Origin: Sphingobacteriia bacterium
GTDB taxonomy: Bacteria > Bacteroidota > Bacteroidia > Chitinophagales > Chitinophagaceae
DNA: 64,000 nt
Reading direction: 5' to 3'
Assembly (NCBI GenBank): GCA_017304675.1
Contig: JAFKLS010000016.1
Span: 310,001-374,000 of the forward strand
Shown here: positions 1 through 7,201 of the stretch, in pieces
How the letters are laid out: every line of letters begins with the position of its first letter
Position numbering within the stretch: the stretch's first letter is position 1
Translations under genes and position numbers: made by a program
Notes under the pieces: generated by a model
Seen by the model: only the letters and a program-made list of their open reading frames with translations
What the model was told of the DNA's origin: nothing
Database searches by the model: none

Positions 1-2
1 TT

Positions 3-659
3 CAGGATCATTATAAAGAAGAAGGATTACTGCTCAATACCAATAGCGGTATCTTTTTCGAATTCATTCCGGCCAATGAAATATTCAACGAAAAACCTAC
101 CAGGCTTTCTTTAAAAGAAGTGAAACTGGGAGAAAATTATGCATTGGTTATTAACAGTAATGCAGGCTTATGGGGGTACAATATTGGCGACACGATTAAA
201 TTTATTAGCCTTAACCCATACAAAATACTGGTAACAGGGCGGATAAAACATTTTATCTCTGCTTTTGGCGAGCATGTAATTGGCGAAGAAGTGGAGCATG
301 CATTAATGAAGGCTGCTACAGAAATGAATACAAAAATTATTGAATTTACTGTGGCTCCCAACATAGCACAAGGCAAAGGTCAAAGTTTTCATGAATGGTT
401 TATTGAATTTGAAAACCTGCCTGAAAACGTCGTTATGCTTGCTGAAAGAATAGACAATAACCTCAGGGCAAAAAATGTATATTATGATGACCTGATTAGC
501 GGCAATATTTTACAAAAACTGAAAATAAGGCCTATCAGAAAAAATGGCTTTATTGATTATATGAAATCGATTGGTAAATTGGGCGGACAAAATAAGGTTC
601 CGAGATTAAGTAATAACCGGGATATTGCAGAAGGTTTGGGAGCCTTCGTTCAACAGTAG
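3..659 (+). CDS. GH3 family protein, C-terminal part (5' truncated)
   Basis: The reading frame is open from the left edge (base 3) to a TAG at 657-659, so only the C-terminal portion of the gene is present. The translated start shows GLLLNTNSGIFFEFIPANE, then YALVINSNAGLWGYNIGD, the nucleotide-binding pattern of the GH3/firefly-luciferase (ANL-like) adenylating family. In plants GH3 enzymes conjugate amino acids to acyl acids such as auxin; the bacterial members are common in Bacteroidota and their substrate is not established. The GTG at 120 is an internal codon and not the start. It lies 26 bp upstream of dxr on the same strand, so it may be cotranscribed with it. The family call is confident; the substrate is unknown. 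Confidence 0.8.
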   Translation, partial: QDHYKEEGLLLNTNSGIFFEFIPANEIFNEKPTRLSLKEVKLGENYALVINSNAGLWGYNIGDTIKFISLNPYKILVTGRIKHFISAFGEHVIGEEVEHALMKAATEMNTKIIEFTVAPNIAQGKGQSFHEWFIEFENLPENVVMLAERIDNNLRAKNVYYDDLISGNILQKLKIRPIRKNGFIDYMKSIGKLGGQNKVPRLSNNRDIAEGLGAFVQQ

Positions 660-685
660 ATATAAATTTTTATATTGCGTGCTTT

Positions 686-1894
686 ATGAATTTTTCTTCA
701 CCACTTTTTCAATACAACCCTGCTGCCGGTTCTGCCGGTTTGCAAAAAAGGATTGCAATCTTCGGTTCAACCGGATCAATCGGTACACAGGCTTTAAACG
801 TAATTGCCAATAATCCGGAAAGATTTACTGCCGAGATACTTACGGCGCAAACAAACGACGAATTATTGGTACAACAGGCTTTACAGTTCAACCCAAATTG
901 TATAGTAATTGGTGATGAAAAAAAGTATCAGAAAGTAAAAGATGCTTTAGCAAATACCGCTATAAAAGTTTTCTGTGGAGAAGATGCACTGGAAGAAGTA
1001 GCGGCAATGGACTGTTATGATATGATGCTTGCTGCCATTGTAGGGTACGCCGGTTTAAAACCAACTTTAAAAGCAATAGAGAATGGTAAATCCATTGCAT
1101 TGGCCAATAAAGAAACATTGGTAGTGGCGGGCGATATTGTAATGCAGAAAGCATTAGAAAAAAGGGTTCCCGTTATTCCGGTAGATAGCGAGCATTCAGC
1201 AATTTTCCAATGCCTGGTAGGAGAGGGAAGGAACAAGATTGAAAAAATTATACTCACCGCCAGCGGTGGCCCTTTCCTGGGCCGTAAGCCTAACTTTCTG
1301 GTGAATGTAAAAAGAGATCATGCATTGCAGCACCCTAATTGGAGTATGGGTGCTAAAATATCCATAGATTCATCAACATTAATGAACAAAGGGTTGGAGA
1401 TGATAGAAGCTAAATGGCTTTTTAACCTGAATGCAGATCAAATCCAGGTACTTGTTCACCCGCAGAGCATTATTCACAGTATGGTGCAATTTGAAGATGG
1501 TAGCATTAAAGCACAGATGGGCTTGCCCGATATGAAATTGCCCATTCAATATGCAATGGCTTTTCCGCAAAGAATAGTGAACGACCTTCCTAGGTACGAT
1601 TTCAGGAAACCCAACACTTTAACTTTCGAAGAGCCCGATTTAAAAACATTCCGTAACCTGGCTTTGGCAACAGAAGCTTTATACAAAGGTGGTAATATGC
1701 CCTGTATCATGAATGCTGCCAATGAAATAGCGGTTTATGCATTTCTGAGAAACAGGATAGGCTTTTTAGATATGACGGAACTGGTTGAAAGAACCATGAA
1801 TAAAATATCTTTCATAGAAAAACCAACATTACAAGACTATTTTGAAAGTGATGCAGAAGCAAGAAGTTATGCGGCATCTATTATTCAGATGTAA
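686..1894 (+). CDS. dxr: 1-deoxy-D-xylulose-5-phosphate reductoisomerase
   Basis: This enzyme converts 1-deoxy-D-xylulose 5-phosphate to 2-C-methyl-D-erythritol 4-phosphate with NADPH, the committed step of the MEP isoprenoid pathway, in the cytosol. Visible landmarks are the N-terminal Rossmann motif GSTGSIG, the ANKE segment, DSEHSAIFQCL (metal and substrate loop), TASGGPF, the HPNWSMGAKISIDSSTLMNKGLE region in two parts, and a C-terminal NAANEIAV. Length (402 aa) is normal. The ATG at 686 gives an extension of about 18 residues before the usual start; TTG at 740, directly before QKRIAIFGSTG, is the alternative. It is followed 15-21 bp later by rseP, a common dxr-rseP arrangement. Confidence 0.96.
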   Translation: MNFSSPLFQYNPAAGSAGLQKRIAIFGSTGSIGTQALNVIANNPERFTAEILTAQTNDELLVQQALQFNPNCIVIGDEKKYQKVKDALANTAIKVFCGEDALEEVAAMDCYDMMLAAIVGYAGLKPTLKAIENGKSIALANKETLVVAGDIVMQKALEKRVPVIPVDSEHSAIFQCLVGEGRNKIEKIILTASGGPFLGRKPNFLVNVKRDHALQHPNWSMGAKISIDSSTLMNKGLEMIEAKWLFNLNADQIQVLVHPQSIIHSMVQFEDGSIKAQMGLPDMKLPIQYAMAFPQRIVNDLPRYDFRKPNTLTFEEPDLKTFRNLALATEALYKGGNMPCIMNAANEIAVYAFLRNRIGFLDMTELVERTMNKISFIEKPTLQDYFESDAEARSYAASIIQM

Positions 1895-1915
1895 AAAAAG
1901 AAGGAATAAGTGATT

Positions 1916-3274
1916 ATGACATTATTAGCAATCGATTGGGGCACTGCAGGCGTTAAAGCCGCACAATTTGTATTATCGTTTTCCATTTTGGTTATCCTGC
2001 ACGAGCTGGGGCATTTTATCCCTGCAAGAATATTTAAATGCAGGGTAGAAAAATTCTACCTGTTTTTTAATCCCTGGTTTAGTTTGATAAAGAAAAAAAT
2101 AGGAGAAACTGAATATGGATTAGGCTGGGTGCCATTTGGCGGATATGTAAAAATTGCCGGCATGATTGATGAGAGCATGGATAAAGAGCAAATGAAACTA
2201 CCGCCTAAAGAAGACGAATTCAGGGCTAAAAAAGCCTGGCAAAGGCTGATTATTATGATTGGCGGTGTTGTAGTGAATGTTATTTTAGCTATTGTGATTT
2301 TTATAGGTATTATGTGGCATTGGGGTGAAGAGTATTTACCCGGCAAAAATGCCCAGCATGGAATTTATGTAGACAGCCTGGGAAAACAAATGGGTTTGCA
2401 GGATGGAGATGTTATTTTAAAGGTTGGGAATAAAGAGAATAAGAACATTACAAAAGTTGCAAGTGAAATAGTAATGTCTGAAGCAAAAACCATTACTGTT
2501 TTAAGAAATGGAAATGAAATAGAACTACCCGTTTCCGACGAATTGGTGAAAGCATTGAATAAAACCAAAGGAGAGCGTTTTGCTTATATGCGCATACCAC
2601 AAATTGTAAGCGATTATTCACCTAATTCTAATGCCAAAAAGGCCGGTATCTTAAAAGGAGATAGAATTATTGGTGTTGATAGCGCCGTTACACTCTACTT
2701 TAATGATTTTAAAGCGGCAATGAAAAACAAAGCCAATTCTACTGTACATATAAAATTAGTTCGTAACAATAAAGACACACTGGTAATACCGGTAGCAGTA
2801 AATGCAGATGGGCGTATTGGCGTGTCCAATACTTTGGATTTAACCAAACTCGGGTTTACTGTTGAGAAGAAAGAGTATTCTTTTGCAGAAGCCATTCCTG
2901 CAGGATATAACATGTGCTGGCATACATTGGGCAATTATATTACCGGATTGAAACAATTGTTTACCGGCAAAGCCAAAGCCAGTGAAAGTTTAGGAAGTGT
3001 GATCAGTATCGGGAACCTGTTTCCTGATGAATGGGATTGGCAGGGCTTTTGGACTTTAACGGGAATATTCTCTATTGTTTTAGCGTTTATGAATATTTTG
3101 CCTATACCTGCTTTAGACGGTGGCCATGCATTGTTTACCATTGTGGAAATGATTACCGGAAGAAAACCGGGTGATAAGTTTATGGAATATGCACAAACGG
3201 TTGGCATGGTATTGCTGTTAGGATTAATGGCCTATGCTTTGGGGCTGGATTTCTTTAGGTTGTTTACTAAATAA
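1916..3274 (+). CDS. rseP: RIP metalloprotease RseP (site-2 protease, M50B)
   Basis: This is an inner-membrane zinc protease that cuts transmembrane segments, for example of anti-sigma factors after a first periplasmic cut. The zinc-binding HELGH lies at residues 29-33 in the first membrane segment. Two PDZ-like domains follow (about 125-200 and 210-290), and the second metal-site motif in a C-terminal membrane segment reads NILPIPALDGGH. I prefer ATG at 1916 over the in-frame GTG at 1910. It sits just downstream of dxr. An ECF sigma factor with a membrane partner is encoded at 4755-5704, but nothing in the sequence proves that pair to be its substrate. Confidence 0.94.
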   Translation: MTLLAIDWGTAGVKAAQFVLSFSILVILHELGHFIPARIFKCRVEKFYLFFNPWFSLIKKKIGETEYGLGWVPFGGYVKIAGMIDESMDKEQMKLPPKEDEFRAKKAWQRLIIMIGGVVVNVILAIVIFIGIMWHWGEEYLPGKNAQHGIYVDSLGKQMGLQDGDVILKVGNKENKNITKVASEIVMSEAKTITVLRNGNEIELPVSDELVKALNKTKGERFAYMRIPQIVSDYSPNSNAKKAGILKGDRIIGVDSAVTLYFNDFKAAMKNKANSTVHIKLVRNNKDTLVIPVAVNADGRIGVSNTLDLTKLGFTVEKKEYSFAEAIPAGYNMCWHTLGNYITGLKQLFTGKAKASESLGSVISIGNLFPDEWDWQGFWTLTGIFSIVLAFMNILPIPALDGGHALFTIVEMITGRKPGDKFMEYAQTVGMVLLLGLMAYALGLDFFRLFTK

Positions 3275-3360
3275 TGAAAGTGAAAATGGATAATTGATAA
3301 CGATTCATTTACACTAAAGTATTCTGTTAAATGATTGGCCGAATAGTGAATGGAAAGTAC

Positions 3361-3377
3361 AAGTGTGCGACGCAACG
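3361..3377 (+). repeat. 17-bp dispersed sequence, copy 1
   Basis: The sequence AAGTGTGCGACGCAACG occurs here on the plus strand and again, exactly, on the minus strand at 26381-26397. Both copies are intergenic. The match is too long to be chance in a window of this size, so it is probably a fragment of a dispersed repeat of this genome. No function is apparent. Confidence 0.6.
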
Positions 3378-3427
3378 GAAGTTTAATTGTAAATTTGCAG
3401 CTTGGTTTAAAAAAGTTCTTTGACAAA

Positions 3428-3459
3428 ACTTATCACTTATAACTCATAACTTATAACTG
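3428..3459 (+). repeat. Degenerate heptamer tandem repeat
   Basis: Consecutive seven-base units TTATCAC, TTATAAC, TCATAAC, TTATAAC run up to just before the 5' end of tmRNA. The period is seven with one or two changes per unit. It is a simple-sequence tract in the ssrA leader or promoter region; its effect on expression is unknown. Confidence 0.55.
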
Positions 3460-3465
3460 ACAAAA

Positions 3466-3834
3466 GGGGCTGTATTGGTTTTGACAGCATAGGTTACGGT
3501 AGGTGTAAGCATGCAGTGCGTTGGATAATTAGCACTTTAATCTGAATATTCAAACATTAATTGGCAATACTCAGTATGCCATGGCTGCTTAATCAGCGAT
3601 TAACCAGTCATTCGGGCCGCCGAACAGGTTAGCTTGTTACCAAGTTCCGCCGCCGACTCAAAACAAAACAAGATGCTGTTGTTAAAGGCTGTGCTAACAA
3701 CAAAAGACTATGCAGCTAAGCATTGTGTTGGTTTGTTCATTTCCTGCATAGTGCCGACAATTAATAATGAAATAAGCATGTAGAAAGCTTGCGGTAAATA
3801 TGTTTGGACAGCGGTTCGAGTCCGCTCAGCTCCA
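3466..3834 (+). ncRNA. ssrA: Transfer-messenger RNA (tmRNA)
   Basis: tmRNA, with SmpB, rescues stalled ribosomes and tags the unfinished protein for degradation. The 5' end starts GGGGCTGTATTGGTTTTGACAG, the typical Bacteroidota tmRNA start, and pairs with CAGCTCC near the 3' end (3828-3833), closing the acceptor stem. A T-arm with GGTTCGAGTCC precedes it. The resume reading frame at 3563-3592 encodes GNTQYAMAA followed by TAA, ending in the expected hydrophobic-AA tail. CCA is not encoded. A strong terminator follows. Ends are placed from the acceptor pairing and may be off by one or two bases. Confidence 0.96.
3563..3592 (+). other. ssrA: tmRNA proteolysis-tag reading frame
   Basis: The internal frame GGC AAT ACT CAG TAT GCC ATG GCT GCT TAA encodes GNTQYAMAA. 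The YAxAA ending is the degron recognised by ClpXP-type proteases in known tags. The first codon is inferred from length and from related tags, because the resume codon cannot be fixed by eye; the stop and C-terminal six residues are certain. Confidence 0.8.
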
Positions 3835-3843
3835 CATTTTTTA

Positions 3844-3878
3844 AAGCAATTCAATGAATAATTGAGTTGCTTTTTTTG
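3844..3878 (+). terminator. Rho-independent terminator of ssrA
   Basis: AAGCAATTCAAT (3844-3855) pairs with ATTGAGTTGCTT (3861-3872) with one G-T pair, loop of five bases, followed by a run of T to 3877. It starts ten bases after the tmRNA 3' end. Confidence 0.9.
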
Positions 3879-4027
3879 TTATTAGTCAAAGCTTTTTACT
3901 TGTGATGATTTTACGAAATCTTGATTGCCAGGTCTAGCTGGTAGTAAATAAATTTATTATGGCGTTTTAAAATATGTTTTTATATTTATTTGTATAAAAT
4001 TGATTTTATAACTATAAAAAAATAAAA

Positions 4028-4588
4028 ATGCCAGTAACTACTCATCAATTAATTGCTGCCAATGCTGCCAATCCGGGATATGCTATTGCCAGGGTGTTGG
4101 CTGTTCAGGCGGTTCAGCATTTTAATGCTGTTCGCCCTGCACATGCAGGCATAGGCCCTGCTTCCTGTTGCGCTGCTTTTGCTGTAAATGCTGCTCCTGC
4201 GGCTGGTTTTCCTGCATTAACAGGCCAGGTATATTCGGCTACTTTTGGTAATTCGCAAATTGCGGCAGGAGGGCTTGATATGGGTCCGGTAGGTGGGCAT
4301 GCTGAGCGTTGTGCTATTACAGCAGCAGGAAATAATCATTTAACACCTATTGCACCCGTAGCAGTGCTTTTTGTAGAATTGAGCCCCTGCATGCCTTGTG
4401 GAACGTGGTTAGGAGGAGGAGGTGGTGGTGTTGCAAATCCATATAATTTTGGTGCGGCCCCAGCTGGCTTAGACCTCCATGTTTGGTATGCGTTCCCTTA
4501 TGATGCTGCAGGTATTGCAGCAATGGTTACTTTTCATAACAGGTTACCTGCTGATCAGGCTGCACGAGCTGCCGCTCTTACATGGTAA
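4028..4588 (+). CDS. Predicted free-standing cytidine deaminase-like zinc hydrolase
   Basis: The 186-aa product carries both halves of the cytidine deaminase-like fold active site: HAE at 91-93 (zinc ligand His91, proton shuttle Glu93) in GGHAERCAI, and PCMPC at 120-124 (zinc ligands Cys121 and Cys124) in LSPCMPCGTWL, about 28 residues later. The rest is unusually rich in Ala and Gly, including a run of seven Gly at 129-135, and Leu/Ile/Val strands fit the fold around the motifs. There is no signal peptide, membrane segment or secretion or trafficking domain. It does not look like the housekeeping Cdd, TadA or dCMP deaminases. Resemblance is to the diverse bacterial deaminases used as toxin or effector domains, but the substrate (free base, nucleoside, RNA or DNA) cannot be told. 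It stands alone between the tmRNA terminator and a convergent sigma/anti-sigma pair, and has a higher G+C content than its surroundings, which hints at transfer. ATG at 4028 is the only reasonable start. Confidence 0.72.
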   Translation: MPVTTHQLIAANAANPGYAIARVLAVQAVQHFNAVRPAHAGIGPASCCAAFAVNAAPAAGFPALTGQVYSATFGNSQIAAGGLDMGPVGGHAERCAITAAGNNHLTPIAPVAVLFVELSPCMPCGTWLGGGGGGVANPYNFGAAPAGLDLHVWYAFPYDAAGIAAMVTFHNRLPADQAARAAALTW

Positions 4589-4754
4589 TAAATAACAGTT
4601 TAAATACATTGTTTAATTTATTGTCCTTTTTAACCGTAATTCTCTTATACAAGGAGCACCAAATATTCTAAATCTTAATTTAACTTGACTCAGTTTTTAA
4701 CTACGTAGTCTTGGCATTTTTGACGTTTTAACCAACCTCGAATTGCATTTTAGT

Positions 4755-5108
4755 TCAGTGAGTACTGTTGAGCAACTTAATTACGAAATAGCCGAGTAAA
4801 CAAAGTACAATTACAGTAATAACGGTTACTTCAATATTGCTTAAATACTTTATTTTTCTTTTGAGTCTTCTATTTTTGCCGGATTGAATTTGTTTCTTTA
4901 ATTGCGCATTTAATTGTTCAGTATAGGCATCTATGTTTTTAGTGTCTTTAAAATCCTGTAATCCTTCAACGGCATCGGTTAAAAAAGCAGAATCGGACAT
5001 AGAAGCTTCAACGGCATGTTGCTCCTCCTTAGACAGGTTGCCTTTCACATATTCTTTGAGAAGACTCTGATTCAATAAAATATCTTCTATGTGGTTCTTT
5101 TCACTCAT
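4755..5108 (-). CDS. Putative membrane anti-sigma factor
   Basis: A 117-aa protein with an N-terminal cytosolic part containing EYVKGNLSKEEQHAVEASMSD, similar to the start of Bacteroidota anti-sigma proteins, a basic stretch KNRRLKRKIKY, and one C-terminal membrane segment (about 92-113). Its start codon overlaps the stop of the upstream ECF sigma gene by four bases (ATGA), showing translational coupling. The pairing and topology suggest it holds that sigma factor at the membrane. There is no recognisable periplasmic sensor domain, only a few residues after the membrane segment. Function is inferred from context. Confidence 0.7.
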   Translation of the reverse strand: MSEKNHIEDILLNQSLLKEYVKGNLSKEEQHAVEASMSDSAFLTDAVEGLQDFKDTKNIDAYTEQLNAQLKKQIQSGKNRRLKRKIKYLSNIEVTVITVIVLCLLGYFVIKLLNSTH

Positions 5109-5704
5109 TTCAAATGCTTCATTTGTTTTTCAATCATCAAACGCAGATTTCTTTTACCATTTTGAATATAACTTTTTACTTGCAAAACGCTAAAGCCGGT
5201 TGTGTCTGCAATATCTGCATAAGTTTTCTTGTGCAGATAGAATAAAGTTACACATGTTTTTTGCTCCTCATTAAGCAAGGAAAGAGAAGATTGTAACAAA
5301 TCGGCCAGTTGAGATTGTTTCAATTCATCCAATTTCCAATCCTCATCTCTTGTTTCATCAGTTATATCCGTTACTTCCATGAACACATTTTTATTTCTCA
5401 ATTGCATCAGGCAATGATTTTTGGTGACCATGTAAATCCAACTCTTAAAGTAATCGACCTTGTATTTTTGAAGTTCGGCAATGGCCTTTAAAAAAATTTG
5501 TTGCACGGCATCTTTTGCAGCCTCTTCATTTTTCAGGTATTTCATGCAGGTACCTAAGAGCAATAAGGTATAACGTTGCAAAAGAATACCCAGCCACTCA
5601 TTGTTCCGGTCAATATAAAATCTGTCGAGCAGTTCTTTATCTGTAATATGTTGAAACTTGCTATGATTCACGCTTTCAAAATAAAACTTTTCTATAAGAT
5701 GCAA
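5105..5704 (-). CDS. RNA polymerase sigma factor, ECF (sigma-70 family)
   Basis: A 199-aa ECF sigma factor with region 2 (about 45-105: EEAAKDAVQQIFLKAIAEL and FKSWIYMVTKNHCLMQLR) and region 4 (about 130-190: LNEEQKTCVTLFYLHKKTYADI followed by a helix-turn-helix). It directs RNA polymerase to a dedicated set of promoters. It is the first gene of a two-gene operon with the putative anti-sigma factor, with which it overlaps by four bases. The start is only 36 bp from the divergent NlpC/P60 gene, so the two promoters must overlap each other's 5' regions. The signal it responds to is unknown. Confidence 0.9.
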   Translation of the reverse strand: MHLIEKFYFESVNHSKFQHITDKELLDRFYIDRNNEWLGILLQRYTLLLLGTCMKYLKNEEAAKDAVQQIFLKAIAELQKYKVDYFKSWIYMVTKNHCLMQLRNKNVFMEVTDITDETRDEDWKLDELKQSQLADLLQSSLSLLNEEQKTCVTLFYLHKKTYADIADTTGFSVLQVKSYIQNGKRNLRLMIEKQMKHLK

Positions 5705-5740
5705 TAACCGGTTAATTACATAATTTGCTTAAAAAAGAAA

Positions 5741-6493
5741 ATGCCTTTTGTTGTTTGTATTGTTGCTGTTGCTCCGTTAAGAAAAGAAAATGCTCATCGC
5801 AGTGAAATGATAAGTCAGCTTTTATTGGGCGAATTTGCAGAAGTGTTGCAGGAGGAAAGAGATTTTTTAAAAATAAAATGTTTGTATGATGGTTATGAAG
5901 GCTGGTGCCAGAAGAGCCAACTGGGTTTTGTGGAAGTTGCTGCAACTGCCTCTTGTTTTTATTATGAAACAACAAGAGCGGTGTATAACAATGGGCAGCA
6001 GGTAACAGTAAGTATTGCTACCCCTTATTTTAAGGAGACTATAAAAACTGCATTTTACGAACTGCGTTTTGATGCGTGTAAAATTATATGCGCGGGTGAG
6101 TATGCTTTTGAAAAGGATAATATTATTAAAACTGCTTATGAATACTTAAATGTACCTTATTTGTGGGGTGGAAAATCTGCATTCGGCATTGATTGTAGCG
6201 GGTATGTGCAGCAGGTGTTTAAACTCTTCAACATACAATTGCCGCGAGATGCCTATCAGCAGGCAGAATACGGACAATTGATTGGTTTTTTACAGGAAGT
6301 GCAATGCGGAGACCTGGCTTTTTTTGATAATGCGGAAGGAAAGATTACACATGTGGGCATTTTACTTGATGGTGAAACCATTATTCACGCATCTGGAAAT
6401 GTAAGAGTAGATAAAATTGATAATGCAGGCATTATTAATAAAGATACTGGAGAAAGAACCCACCCATTAAGGCTAATAAAGCGATTGCGATAA
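5741..6493 (+). CDS. C40 family peptidase (NlpC/P60) with SH3-like N-terminus
   Basis: A 250-aa peptidoglycan peptidase. The N-terminal half (about 1-120) has bacterial SH3-like repeats (GEFAEVLQEERDFLKIKC, YDGYEGWCQ); the C-terminal half is the NlpC/P60 domain. The catalytic triad is visible: Cys152 in DCSGY, His204 in THVGI and His216 in IIHASG. Such proteins usually cut the gamma-D-Glu to diamino-acid bond in peptide stems during recycling or wall remodelling. No signal peptide is evident, so it may act on muropeptides in the cytosol. The conserved opening MPFVVCIVAVAPLRKE fits family members starting at this ATG. Confidence 0.9.
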   Translation: MPFVVCIVAVAPLRKENAHRSEMISQLLLGEFAEVLQEERDFLKIKCLYDGYEGWCQKSQLGFVEVAATASCFYYETTRAVYNNGQQVTVSIATPYFKETIKTAFYELRFDACKIICAGEYAFEKDNIIKTAYEYLNVPYLWGGKSAFGIDCSGYVQQVFKLFNIQLPRDAYQQAEYGQLIGFLQEVQCGDLAFFDNAEGKITHVGILLDGETIIHASGNVRVDKIDNAGIINKDTGERTHPLRLIKRLR

Positions 6494-6495
6494 AG

Positions 6496-6533
6496 AGAGA
6501 AGCCTTTGCAGTATATACTGTAAAGGCTTCTCT
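6496..6533. terminator. Hairpin between convergent genes
   Basis: An 18-bp stem, AGAGAAGCCTTTGCAGTA against TACTGTAAAGGCTTCTCT, with a two-base loop and one G-T pair, begins three bases after the NlpC/P60 stop. There is no long T tract. It lies between two convergent genes and may end transcription from both sides. Confidence 0.7.
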
Positions 6534-6557
6534 GAATGTATTATTGAGCAAAGATTG

Positions 6558-6716
6558 TTACATAATATCCATTGCCAAGGCAAAATAAGTGCTTACGCCG
6601 GGTAATGCCAACCAGAACCATTGCCTGTAAGCAGGTGTAGCCAACATAAAAATCATTAGTGCTAACCATGCAAAACAATAAATCCAATATTTTGTTCTTG
6701 ATTTTTGAGCTTCCAT
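6558..6716 (-). CDS. Small membrane protein, 52 aa
   Basis: An ATG at 6716 (minus strand) opens a 52-aa frame: MEAQKSRTKYWIYCFAWLAL, then a hydrophobic segment, TPAYRQWFWLALPGVSTYF and a C-terminal ALAMDIM before TAA. It has two hydrophobic segments separated by a short basic/aromatic turn. The frame fills the gap between the NlpC/P60 terminator hairpin and the TSUP gene, and its composition is protein-like, unlike the overlapping longer frame. I recall similar short aromatic-rich proteins in Bacteroidota, but no function is known to me. Confidence 0.7.
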   Translation of the reverse strand: MEAQKSRTKYWIYCFAWLALMIFMLATPAYRQWFWLALPGVSTYFALAMDIM

Positions 6717-6767
6717 TGTATAAAGTTTGCGGCAAAGATAGGGGAGCCGCTTAATTTTTTCAATTAC

Positions 6768-7193
6768 CTATTTTATTTTTTCCTGAAGGCTTTTGTTTTT
6801 TTCTTCTCCAGCAGATTTATCAAAAAAGATCATTTTAACAGCAATAATGATCATCATTAATGCAAAAATCTTTTTTAATGTTTGTTCCGGCAGTGCCAAC
6901 GAAAATTTGCTGCCTATATAATTACCAAACAAAAAGCCAAGTGAAACAAGCAGTACAACCCTTACATCAACATACCCTTGTTTATAATATTGAATAACAC
7001 CCAATATGCCTACCGGCAATAATAAAATACCGAGAGATGTTCCCTGTGCTTCTTTTTGTGAGAATGCCAGGAAAAAAACCAATGCAGGAACAATAATAAT
7101 ACCGCCACCTACACCAACGAGGCCACTGAGCATACCGGCACATATGCCAATGATTAATAAAATAACAAGTGTTGTAACTGACATATTTTTCAA
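6768..7193 (-). CDS. TSUP (TauE/SafE) family membrane protein, half-size
   Basis: A 141-aa membrane protein with the TauE/SafE signature GMLSGLVGVGGGIIIVPAL near the N-terminus and QGTSLGILLLPVGILG in the next segment, with about four membrane segments. Family members carry sulfite, sulfonates or other organic anions across the inner membrane and are usually twice this length, with an internal duplication. A half-size protein could work as a dimer. It lies eight bases downstream of ppa on the same strand and may share its transcript. Start at 7193 or the Met three codons later (7184). Confidence 0.82.
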   Translation of the reverse strand: MKNMSVTTLVILLIIGICAGMLSGLVGVGGGIIIVPALVFFLAFSQKEAQGTSLGILLLPVGILGVIQYYKQGYVDVRVVLLVSLGFLFGNYIGSKFSLALPEQTLKKIFALMMIIIAVKMIFFDKSAGEEKNKSLQEKIK

Positions 7194-7201
7194 GTGGAGG
7201 C

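Larger units (their letters stand above)
3275..3465. other. Intergenic region between rseP and ssrA
   Basis: About 190 bases without a gene. It holds one copy of a 17-bp sequence also present upstream of metG (3361-3377) and a degenerate heptamer tract (about 3428-3459) directly before the tmRNA gene. The ssrA promoter must lie here, but I do not see a clear -33/-7 pair. Confidence 0.5.

Noticed and set aside
4700..4709. ACTACGTAGT palindrome
   Set aside because: A single ten-base palindrome in an intergenic gap, without a partner or context, is not enough for an operator.
3466..4754. Genomic island integrated at ssrA
   Set aside because: tmRNA is a frequent integration site and the deaminase gene is compositionally different, but there is no integrase and no repeat of the ssrA 3' end downstream. 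Only a hint of transfer is kept.
6541..6735. 64-aa minus-strand frame
   Set aside because: Its translation lacks sense; the real small gene lies in another frame at 6558-6716.
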